This document shows, piece by piece, positions 19,263-26,368 of a stretch of 64,000 nt of DNA. The notes beneath the pieces were generated by a model. It saw only the letters and a program-made list of their open reading frames with translations. It was not told the DNA's origin and did not search any database. The translations under genes and the position numbers were made by a program. The stretch is from Streptomyces sp. XY006 (GTDB lineage Bacteria > Actinomycetota > Actinomycetes > Streptomycetales > Streptomycetaceae), in the NCBI RefSeq assembly GCF_002237655.1, contig NZ_NOKT01000004.1, forward strand, positions 248,001 through 312,000, given 5' to 3'. The stretch's first letter is position 1, and each line of letters begins with the position of its first letter.

Positions 19263-19290
19263 ACGTAAACGCTTACGCAAGCGTTTACGT
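19263..19290. promoter_or_regulatory. Palindromic LacI-type double operator
   Basis: Twelve-base arms ACGTAAACGCTT (19263-19274) and AAGCGTTTACGT (19279-19290) flank ACGC. Each arm contains a LacI/GalR-type core (AAACGCTT, AAGCGTTT), giving two operators back to back. It lies upstream of the lacI-pfkB transcript. Confidence 0.85.
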
Positions 19291-19380
19291 ACACGCCCGC
19301 ACGTGAGCCCGCCAGTACGCCCCTACGCCCCTACGCCTCCGACGGCCGCGCCCCCACGGCCGTCGCCGCCGCCGGCACCC

Positions 19381-20337
19381 TCACAACCCCGGTTCCCAGT
19401 CCCAGCCGATCCCCAGGAACCCCGCCCGCACCCGGGGCTCGACCAGATGGACCGACCGGTGCCGCCCGGACATCGTCAGCTCCTGGCACCCGCTGCGGGG
19501 CGCCGCCGCGGTGTGCTGGGCGAAGCGGTGGCAGCGCAGCGGCAGGGCCGTCGCGTCGAAGGAGACCTGGAGCGCGTACTGGCCGCCGGGGGAGTCGAAG
19601 CCGCGGACGTACTCGCGCGAGACGCCGGCGGTGCCGTCCTCCACGCCGTAGCGGAACAGGAACGTGTCCCCGGCCCGCAGCCGGGTGTCGAAGAGCAGCT
19701 CGGCGGCGAGCACTCCCGTGTCGCTGTGCCAACGGACGCGGCCGGTACGGCAGTTCTCCAGCGCGTGCACCCGCATGCGCTCCGGCACGGCCCCCCGCTC
19801 GCCGTGGTGGACGGCGACGAAGCGGTCGACGCCGTCGCGGTGGGCGCGCACGATGTGGTGCGACTCGCGCTCGGCCAGCTCGCGGCGCGCCCCGATGCGC
19901 AGCCGCTCGTGGTGCCCCAGGGTGTGCAGGCCCCCGTCCGGAGGGCACTCCAGCTCGGCCAGCAGCTGGTCCAGCACCCCGGAGGCCTCGACGAGAGAGC
20001 GGTAGGAGCGGGCCGAGGAACGCTGCCCGGACGGGCCGTCGCCGGACGCGGCGAGCAGCCGGATCAGCGACTCCTCGGGCAGCTGCAGGATCTCCTCCAG
20101 CGCGCGGACGGCCCGCAGCGACTCGGGCCGCTGCGGACGCCGTGCCCCCTGCTGCCAGTAACTGAGGCTCGTCACGCCCACCTTCACCCCGTGGCGCGAC
20201 AGATGGTGCTGCACCCGCTGCAGCGGCAGCCCGCGGGCGGCGATCGCGGCCCGCAGGGCTACGTGGAAGGGGCCGCCCCGCAGGGCCGAGTCCAGTTCGG
20301 CGGTGACGGCGTCCGCGTGCTGTGGCGCGTGCGGCAT
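19381..20337 (-). CDS. HTH-domain protein of unknown function
   Basis: 318 residues. A helix-turn-helix-like segment sits near residues 47-85 (RHGVKVGVTSLSYWQQG followed by RPQRPESLRAVRALEEIL), suggesting DNA binding. The remaining ~190 residues, with many His and Arg (LGHHERLRIGARRELAERESHHIVRAHRDGVDRFVAVHH), form a beta-rich region I do not recognise. Proteins of this plan are common and uncharacterised in Streptomyces. It is monocistronic, with its own upstream region containing an inverted repeat at 20475-20498. Confidence 0.8.
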   Translation of the reverse strand: MPHAPQHADAVTAELDSALRGGPFHVALRAAIAARGLPLQRVQHHLSRHGVKVGVTSLSYWQQGARRPQRPESLRAVRALEEILQLPEESLIRLLAASGDGPSGQRSSARSYRSLVEASGVLDQLLAELECPPDGGLHTLGHHERLRIGARRELAERESHHIVRAHRDGVDRFVAVHHGERGAVPERMRVHALENCRTGRVRWHSDTGVLAAELLFDTRLRAGDTFLFRYGVEDGTAGVSREYVRGFDSPGGQYALQVSFDATALPLRCHRFAQHTAAAPRSGCQELTMSGRHRSVHLVEPRVRAGFLGIGWDWEPGL

Positions 20338-20474
20338 GCAGGGGCCTCTCTGTGAGTCGGCGACGGCTGGTCAGACCGTTCGCGCGGGCCGCCCGGGGCC
20401 GTCCCGCCGGCGCCGGGCGGGTCTTCACATCCGTACGCCGTCGTTCAGGGTCCCGAGTTCCCCCGCATTGAAGC

Positions 20475-20498
20475 GTGTTGACCTGGTCCCGACAACAC
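20475..20498. promoter_or_regulatory. Inverted repeat upstream of the HTH-domain gene
   Basis: GTGTTG (20475-20480) and CAACAC (20493-20498) form 6-bp arms with a 12-base spacer, about 138 bases before the leftward start at 20337. A candidate operator only. Confidence 0.35.
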
Positions 20499-20542
20499 CT
20501 GATGCCGGACAGTGATGTACGCCCGCCCGCACGCGGACATGC

Positions 20543-20573
20543 GAACGCCCGGGGCGAGGCGCCCCGGGCGTTC
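20543..20573 (-). terminator. Terminator after the 53-residue protein gene
   Basis: A perfect 13-bp stem (GAACGCCCGGGGC with GCCCCGGGCGTTC, loop GAGGC) begins 17 bases beyond the leftward stop at 20591. It separates this gene from the HTH-domain gene. Confidence 0.8.
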
Positions 20574-20590
20574 TCGGTGGACGACGGCCG

Positions 20591-20752
20591 CTAGGAGCGG
20601 TCGCCGCCGTTCCGCTCCTCCAGCGAGAGGCGCTTGGCCCTCACTATGTCGGCGTCACGCGGGTCCAGGAGGTCGCGCAGCCCGAACGTCTCGTCCGCGT
20701 GCCGGCGGGCACGGACCGTCCGCCGGGTTTTCTCGATCCGCATCCGCTTCAT
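20591..20752 (-). CDS. Small basic hypothetical protein (53 residues)
   Basis: 53 residues, very rich in Arg, Lys, Asp and Glu: it starts MKRMRIEKTRRTVRARRH and continues into FGLRDLLDPRDADIVRAKR. No membrane segment and no known domain is recognised. A strong ribosome site GGAGGG ends 10 bases before the ATG, and a good terminator follows the stop, which together make it a real gene rather than a chance frame. It is divergent from uvrC across 255 bases. The function is unknown; an RNA- or DNA-contacting role would fit the charge but is speculation. Confidence 0.7.
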   Translation of the reverse strand: MKRMRIEKTRRTVRARRHADETFGLRDLLDPRDADIVRAKRLSLEERNGGDRS

Positions 20753-20977
20753 CTGCGCAGCCCTCCGACCCGTGGCCCGAGCCGCTCCCTGGGGGAGACG
20801 GCCGGTCCGCACCGACAATCCGTGCTCGCACCGGCACGGCGCGACGTCGCCGGACGCCGCCGTGTCCCGTGGGAAGCCTGCATTCCCGCTCCCGGCCTGC
20901 TGTAACCCCGTGGCGGCACATGCCGTGGAAAATCGCCTCGCGCCGGGACCGTGATCACACCCTGCCGTCCGCTCGGA

Positions 20978-21000
20978 GTGTCGGTGCTCGCCAGTAGGGT
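20978..21000 (+). promoter_or_regulatory. RecA-NDp-like promoter of uvrC
   Basis: GTGTCGGTG (20978-20986), eight bases, TAGGGT (20995-21000). It differs from TTGTCRGTG-N8-TANNNT only at the first base. Transcription would begin at about 21007-21008, the A of the uvrC start codon. Confidence 0.7.
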
Positions 21001-21007
21001 GTGAGAC

Positions 21008-23200
21008 ATGGCCGACCCCTCCAGCTACCGCCCCAAACCGGGCGAGATCCCCGACTCCCCGGGGGTCTACAGGTTCCGTGACGAGCACCGCCGGGTGATC
21101 TACGTCGGGAAGGCGAAGAGCCTGCGCCAGCGCCTGGCGAACTACTTCCAGGACCTGGCGGGCCTGCACCCGCGCACCCGCTCCATGGTCACCACGGCCG
21201 CGTCCGTGGAGTGGACGGTGGTGTCCACGGAGGTCGAGGCGCTGCAGCTGGAGTACTCCTGGATCAAGGAGTACGACCCCCGGTTCAACGTCAAGTACCG
21301 CGACGACAAGAGCTACCCGTACCTCGCGGTGACGATGAACGAGGAGTACCCGCGCGTGCAGGTGATGCGCGGTCACAAGAAGAAGGGCGTGCGCTACTTC
21401 GGGCCGTACGCGCACGCGTGGGCGATCCGCGACACGGTCGACCTCCTCCTGCGCGTCTTCCCGGTGCGTACGTGCTCGGCGGGCGTGTTCAAGAACGCCG
21501 CCCGCACCGGCCGCCCCTGCCTCCTCGGCTACATCGGCAAGTGCTCGGCCCCCTGCGTGGACCGCGTCACCGCCGAGGAGCACCGCGAACTGGCCGAGGA
21601 GTTCTGCGACTTCATGACCGGCCGCACGAGCACGTACATCCGCCGCCTGGAGCGGCAGATGGGCGAGGCGGCCGAGGAGATGGAGTACGAGCGCGCGGCC
21701 CGCCTGCGCGACGACATCGGGGCCCTGAAGAAGGCCATGGAGAAGAACGCGGTCGTGCTCGCCGACGCGACCGACGCCGACCTGATCGCGGTCGCCGAGG
21801 ACGAGCTGGAGGCGGCCGTCCAGATCTTCCACGTGCGCGGCGGACGCGTCCGGGGCCAGCGCGGCTGGGTCACCGACAAGGTGGAGGAGGTCACCACCGG
21901 CGCCCTCGTCGAGCACGCCCTGCAGCAGCTGTACGGCGAGGAGACCGGCGACGCCGTCCCCAAGGAGGTCCTCGTCCCCGCCCTGCCCGACCCCGTCGAG
22001 CCGGTCCAGGAATGGCTCGCCGGGCGGCGCGGCTCCGGCGTCTCCCTGCGCATCCCGCAGCGCGGCGACAAGAAGGCGCTGATGGAGACGGTGCAGCGCA
22101 ACGCCCAGCAGGCGCTCGTGCTGCACAAGACCAAGCGCGCCTCCGACCTCACCACGCGCTCGCGCGCCCTGGAGGAGATCGCCGACGCCCTCGACCTGGA
22201 CAGCGCCCCGCTGCGGATCGAGTGCTACGACATCTCCCACCTCCAGGGCGACGACGTCGTGGCCTCCATGGTCGTCTTCGAGGACGGGCTCGCCCGCAAG
22301 AGCGAGTACCGCCGCTTCCAGATCAAGGGCTTCGCGGGGCAGGACGACGTCCGCTCCATGCACGAGGTGATCACCCGCCGTTTCCGCCGCTACCTCGCCG
22401 AGAAGGAGAAGACGGGCGAGTGGACCGACGGGCAGAACGGCGGGGACGGGCGGGACGGCCAGGGCGGCGAGGGCACCCTCGCCGGCCCGGACGCCCTCAC
22501 GGGCACGGAGACCCCGGCCGGGCCCGACGCCCTCACGGGCACGGAGTCACCCGCCGGGCCCGACGTCCTCACCGCCTCGGGCGCCCCGGTCGGCCCGGGC
22601 GGCCTCACCGAGGACGACGGCCGCCCCAGGAAGTTCGCCTACCCGCCGCAGCTCGTGGTGGTCGACGGCGGCGCCCCGCAGGTCGCGGCGGCCCGCCGGG
22701 CCCTGGACGAGCTCGGCATCGACGACATCGCCGTCTGCGGACTCGCCAAGCGCCTGGAGGAGGTCTGGCTGCCCGGCGACGACGACCCGGTGATCCTGCC
22801 CCGCACCAGCGAGGGCCTCTACATGCTCCAGCGGGTCCGTGACGAGGCCCACCGCTTCGCGATCACCTACCAGCGCGCCAAGCGGTCCAAGCGCTTCCGC
22901 TCCAGCCCCCTGGACGACGTCCCCGGCCTCGGCGACACGCGCAAGCAGGCACTCCTGAAGCACTTCGGTTCGTTGAAGAGACTGCGATCCGCCACCATCG
23001 ACCAGATCTGCGAGGTCCCCGGGATAGGCCGCAAGACGGCGGAGACGATCGTCGTGGCCCTGGCCCGCTCGGCCCCGGCCGCACCCGCCGTCAACACCGC
23101 GACTGGAGAGATCATGGAAGAGGAACCCGGCACCATGGGTTCCGGCGGCGAGCCCGTACGCACGGGCGCACCGGACGAACGACGGGGGCAGGAGACATGA
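21008..23200 (+). CDS. uvrC: Excinuclease ABC subunit C
   Basis: 730 residues, longer than the usual ~610-650. Makes both incisions in nucleotide excision repair. Domains: GIY-YIG nuclease (~14-95; GVYRFRD and [13 protein letters not shown]), UVR motif binding UvrB (~208-243), RNase H-like endonuclease (~398-645; [45 protein letters not shown]) and two helix-hairpin-helix motifs ([36 protein letters not shown]). A Gly/Asp/Pro-rich insert with four 12-residue repeats splits the endonuclease domain at ~476-538. First gene of the uvrC-rapZ-yvcK-whiA operon; its stop overlaps the rapZ ATG. No Shine-Dalgarno is seen, consistent with a leaderless mRNA. Confidence 0.97.
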   Translation: MADPSSYRPKPGEIPDSPGVYRFRDEHRRVIYVGKAKSLRQRLANYFQDLAGLHPRTRSMVTTAASVEWTVVSTEVEALQLEYSWIKEYDPRFNVKYRDDKSYPYLAVTMNEEYPRVQVMRGHKKKGVRYFGPYAHAWAIRDTVDLLLRVFPVRTCSAGVFKNAARTGRPCLLGYIGKCSAPCVDRVTAEEHRELAEEFCDFMTGRTSTYIRRLERQMGEAAEEMEYERAARLRDDIGALKKAMEKNAVVLADATDADLIAVAEDELEAAVQIFHVRGGRVRGQRGWVTDKVEEVTTGALVEHALQQLYGEETGDAVPKEVLVPALPDPVEPVQEWLAGRRGSGVSLRIPQRGDKKALMETVQRNAQQALVLHKTKRASDLTTRSRALEEIADALDLDSAPLRIECYDISHLQGDDVVASMVVFEDGLARKSEYRRFQIKGFAGQDDVRSMHEVITRRFRRYLAEKEKTGEWTDGQNGGDGRDGQGGEGTLAGPDALTGTETPAGPDALTGTESPAGPDVLTASGAPVGPGGLTEDDGRPRKFAYPPQLVVVDGGAPQVAAARRALDELGIDDIAVCGLAKRLEEVWLPGDDDPVILPRTSEGLYMLQRVRDEAHRFAITYQRAKRSKRFRSSPLDDVPGLGDTRKQALLKHFGSLKRLRSATIDQICEVPGIGRKTAETIVVALARSAPAAPAVNTATGEIMEEEPGTMGSGGEPVRTGAPDERRGQET
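22478..22621 (+). repeat. 36-bp in-frame tandem repeat inside uvrC
   Basis: Four consecutive 36-base units code for [36 protein letters not shown] and [12 protein letters not shown]. The first two are nearly identical at DNA level and the last two have drifted. The repeat is inserted between two core strands of the endonuclease domain. Confidence 0.92.
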
Positions 23201-24156
23201 ATGTGAACGAGCACCACGGGCAGCAAGCACAGACCGGAGCGGGAGCACAGGTGAGTACGGGCATGGCGAACGACAAGGCCCCGGTCCCGGACGCGGCCAT
23301 CCCCGAGCTGGTGATCATCTCCGGCATGTCCGGGGCGGGCCGCTCGACGGCCGCGAAGTGCCTGGAGGACCTCGGCTGGTTCGTCGTGGACAACCTGCCG
23401 CCCGCGCTGATCCCCACCATGGTGGAGCTCGGCGCCCGCTCCCAGGGCAACGTGGCCCGGATCGCCGTCGTCGTCGACGTCCGCGGCCGCCGCTTCTTCG
23501 ACAACCTCCGCGAGTCCCTCGCCGACCTGGAGGCGAAGAACGTCACCCGGCGGATCGTCTTCCTGGAGTCCTCCGACGAGGCCCTGGTGCGCCGCTTCGA
23601 GTCGGTGCGCCGCCCGCACCCCCTGCAGGGCGACGGCCGCATCGTCGACGGCATCGACGCCGAGCGCGAGCTGCTGCGCGAGCTGCGCGGCGACGCCGAC
23701 CTGGTGATCGACACCTCCAGCCTCAACGTGCACGAGCTGCGCGCCAAGATGGACGCCCAGTTCGCCGGCGAGGAGGAGCCGGAGCTGCGGGCCACGGTGA
23801 TGTCGTTCGGCTACAAGTACGGCCTGCCCGTCGACGCCGACCTCGTGGTCGACTGCCGCTTCCTGCCGAACCCGCACTGGGTCCCGGAGCTGCGCCCGTA
23901 CACGGGCCTCAACGAGGAGGTCTCGGGCTACGTCTTCAACCAGCCCGGCGCCAAGGAGTTCCTCGACCGGTACACCGAGCTGCTCCAGCTCGTCGCCACC
24001 GGCTACCGCCGCGAGGGCAAGCGCTACGTGACCATCGCCGTGGGCTGTACGGGCGGCAAGCACCGCTCGGTCGCCATGTCGGAGAAGCTCGCCGCCCGGC
24101 TCGCCGCCGAGGGCGTGGAGACGGTGGTCGTACACCGGGACATGGGACGCGAATGA
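23197..24156 (+). CDS. rapZ: RapZ/YvcJ-type P-loop nucleotide-binding protein
   Basis: 319 residues. Walker A GMSGAGRS (43-50), [15 protein letters not shown], the Walker B-like [11 protein letters not shown], and the C-terminal signature [18 protein letters not shown] with HRDMGR. In E. coli RapZ binds small RNAs to control glucosamine-6-phosphate synthase; in Gram-positives YvcJ binds and hydrolyses nucleotides and its RNA role is uncertain. An N-terminal extension of ~36 polar residues precedes the core. It overlaps uvrC and yvcK by ATGA on both sides, so its synthesis is coupled to both. Confidence 0.93.
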   Translation: MNVNEHHGQQAQTGAGAQVSTGMANDKAPVPDAAIPELVIISGMSGAGRSTAAKCLEDLGWFVVDNLPPALIPTMVELGARSQGNVARIAVVVDVRGRRFFDNLRESLADLEAKNVTRRIVFLESSDEALVRRFESVRRPHPLQGDGRIVDGIDAERELLRELRGDADLVIDTSSLNVHELRAKMDAQFAGEEEPELRATVMSFGYKYGLPVDADLVVDCRFLPNPHWVPELRPYTGLNEEVSGYVFNQPGAKEFLDRYTELLQLVATGYRREGKRYVTIAVGCTGGKHRSVAMSEKLAARLAAEGVETVVVHRDMGRE

Positions 24157-25232
24157 CACGACGTACTCCGCGGCTGAGCCGGCTGCGCCGGGTGGTGCCC
24201 GAGGGCGACACCGGAGGCAGGGGTCCCCGGCCCGCCGAGGCCCGGGGCGGCCGGCCGCGCCGCCGCGGCACCCAGCCCAAGGTCGTCGCCCTCGGCGGCG
24301 GCATGGGCCTGTCCGCCTCCCTCGCCGCGCTGCGCCGGATCACCGGCGACCTCACCGCCGTCGTCACCGTCGCCGACGACGGAGGCTCCAGCGGGCGCCT
24401 GCGCGACGAGCTGGGCGTGCTGCCACCCGGCGACCTGCGCAAGGCGCTGGCCGCGCTGTGCGGTGACGACGACTGGGGCCAGACCTGGGCCCGGGTCATC
24501 CAGCACCGCTTCCAGTCCCAGGGCGACCTGCACGAGCACGCGGTGGGCAACCTGCTGATCGTCGCCCTGTGGGAGCAGCTCGGCGACCACGTCCAGGCCC
24601 TCGACCTGGTCGGACGCCTGCTCGGCGCGCAGGGCCGGGTGCTGCCGATGTCGGCCGTGCCGCTGGAGCTGCAGGCCCTGGTCAGGGGGCACGACCCGGC
24701 GCGCCCGGACGAGGTGGACACCGTCCGCGGCCAGGCGACCGTGGCCCTCACGCCGGGCGAGGTGCAGTCCGTGCACCTGGTGCCGTGCGACCCGCCGGCC
24801 GTGCCCGAGGCGGTCGCGGCCGTCCTGGACGCCGACTGGGTGGTGCTCGGCCCCGGCTCCTGGTTCTCCTCGGTCATCCCGCACCTGCTGGTGCCCGAGC
24901 TGCTGGACGCGCTCACGCAGACCAAGGCCCGCCGGGTACTCTCGCTGAACCTCGCCCCGCAGCCCGGAGAAACCGAGGGCTTCTCCCCGCAGCGTCATTT
25001 GGAGGTTTTGGGACGACACGCCCCTAAACTCGCCCTGGACGTGGTGCTGGCCGACGAGGCCGCCGTGCCCGACCGGGACTCCCTGACCGATGCCGCCAAG
25101 CGGTTCGGGGCCGCGGTCGAGCTGGCGCCGGTGGCCCGGCCCGACGGCACCCCGAGGCACGACCCGGAGCTGTTGGCCGCCGCGTACGACCGTATTTTTC
25201 GGATGCATGGAAGGATCGGCCCATGGCGATGA
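24153..25232 (+). CDS. yvcK: YvcK/CofD-like gluconeogenesis factor
   Basis: 359 residues. The UDP-sugar-binding CofD-like fold is shown by [54 protein letters not shown] and [18 protein letters not shown]. In Bacillus and mycobacteria YvcK/CuvA is needed for cell shape and growth on gluconeogenic carbon and binds UDP-sugars. A basic N-terminal tail of ~45 residues precedes the domain. The ATG at 24153 overlaps the rapZ stop; the longer open frame to the left is a shadow of rapZ. Its end overlaps whiA by 10 bases. Confidence 0.93.
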   Translation: MTRRTPRLSRLRRVVPEGDTGGRGPRPAEARGGRPRRRGTQPKVVALGGGMGLSASLAALRRITGDLTAVVTVADDGGSSGRLRDELGVLPPGDLRKALAALCGDDDWGQTWARVIQHRFQSQGDLHEHAVGNLLIVALWEQLGDHVQALDLVGRLLGAQGRVLPMSAVPLELQALVRGHDPARPDEVDTVRGQATVALTPGEVQSVHLVPCDPPAVPEAVAAVLDADWVVLGPGSWFSSVIPHLLVPELLDALTQTKARRVLSLNLAPQPGETEGFSPQRHLEVLGRHAPKLALDVVLADEAAVPDRDSLTDAAKRFGAAVELAPVARPDGTPRHDPELLAAAYDRIFRMHGRIGPWR

Positions 25233-26212
25233 CGGCAGCGGTGAAGGACGAGATCTCCCGGCTCCCCGTCACCCGGACCTGCTGCAGAAAGGCGGAGGTC
25301 TCCGCCATTCTGCGGTTCGCCGGCGGCCTCCACCTGGTGAGCGGTCGGATCGTGATCGAGGCGGAGCTGGACACCGCGATGGCGGCCCGCCGCCTCAAGC
25401 GGGACATCCTGGAGATCTTCGGCCACGGCTCCGAGCTGATCGTGATGGCCCCGGGCGGACTGCGCCGGGGCTCGCGTTACGTGGTGCGCGTGGTCGCGGG
25501 CGGCGACCAGCTGGCCCGCCAGACCGGCCTGGTCGACGGGCGCGGCCGCCCGATCCGCGGCCTGCCCCCGCAGGTGGTCTCGGGGGCCACCTGCGACGCC
25601 GAGGCCGCCTGGCGCGGGGCGTTCCTGGCGCACGGCTCGCTCACCGAGCCCGGCCGTTCCTCCTCCCTTGAGGTGACCTGCCCGGGGCCCGAGGCGGCGC
25701 TCGCCCTGGTCGGCGCCGCCCGCCGGCTGTCGATCGCCGCGAAGGCCCGCGAGGTGCGCGGGGTGGACCGGGTCGTCGTCCGTGACGGTGACGCGATCGG
25801 CGCGCTGCTGACGCGCCTGGGCGCCCACGAGTCCGTGCTGGCCTGGGAGGAGCGCCGGATGCGCCGCGAGGTGCGCGCCACGGCGAACCGGCTGGCCAAC
25901 TTCGACGACGCCAACCTGCGCCGCTCGGCCCGCGCCGCCGTCGCCGCCGGCGCCCGGGTGCAGCGCGCCCTGGAGATCCTCGGCGAGGACGTGCCCGAGC
26001 ACCTCGCCGCGGCCGGCCGGCTGCGCATGGAGCACAAGCAGGCCTCCCTGGAGGAGCTGGGCGCGCTCGCCGACCCGCCGCTGACCAAGGACGCGGTCGC
26101 CGGGCGGATCCGCCGCCTGCTGGCCATGGCCGACAAGCGCGCCTCCGACCTCGGCATCCCGGGCACGGAGGCCAACCTCAGCGAGGAGCTCGCCGACAAC
26201 CTCGTGGGCTGA
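25223..26212 (+). CDS. whiA: Sporulation regulator WhiA
   Basis: 329 residues. N-terminal degenerate LAGLIDADG homing-endonuclease-like domain (~20-220; [30 protein letters not shown]) and C-terminal helix-turn-helix (~240-325; [37 protein letters not shown]). In Streptomyces WhiA works with WhiB as a joint activator and repressor that triggers sporulation septation, including ftsZ. The sequence is nearly the textbook Streptomyces WhiA from memory. It is the last gene of the uvrC operon, overlapping yvcK by 10 bases; Streptomyces whiA also has its own developmental promoter inside the upstream gene, which I cannot locate here. Confidence 0.97.
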   Translation: MAMTAAVKDEISRLPVTRTCCRKAEVSAILRFAGGLHLVSGRIVIEAELDTAMAARRLKRDILEIFGHGSELIVMAPGGLRRGSRYVVRVVAGGDQLARQTGLVDGRGRPIRGLPPQVVSGATCDAEAAWRGAFLAHGSLTEPGRSSSLEVTCPGPEAALALVGAARRLSIAAKAREVRGVDRVVVRDGDAIGALLTRLGAHESVLAWEERRMRREVRATANRLANFDDANLRRSARAAVAAGARVQRALEILGEDVPEHLAAAGRLRMEHKQASLEELGALADPPLTKDAVAGRIRRLLAMADKRASDLGIPGTEANLSEELADNLVG

Positions 26213-26233
26213 CAGCGGCCCACGGACCGTCAA

Positions 26234-26276
26234 GAAGCCGGTGCCGACCGCCACTTGGGTGGTCGTCACCGGCTTC
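26234..26276 (+). terminator. Terminator hairpin after whiA
   Basis: Perfect 10-bp arms GAAGCCGGTG (26234-26243) and CACCGGCTTC (26267-26276), with a small inner hairpin (ACCGCCACTTGGGTGGT). It begins 22 bases beyond the whiA stop. Confidence 0.8.
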
Positions 26277-26368
26277 CGCGTGTCGTTCGGGCACCCTTGA
26301 CTCGATCATGGACTGTCATGAGCCTGGCATCTGTTCGCTGCTGTGGCGGACCCACGCTAGGGGGGTTC

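Noticed and set aside
22478..22621. Possible frameshift or assembly error in uvrC
   Set aside because: The repeat is exactly 36 bp per unit and the frame stays open into the conserved LVVVDGG strand, so the insert is in frame and plausible.
23358..24152. N-terminal extension of yvcK into the rapZ region
   Set aside because: This part is a frame-shifted Arg/Pro-rich reading of rapZ. The ATG at 24153, overlapping the rapZ stop, fits the family start.
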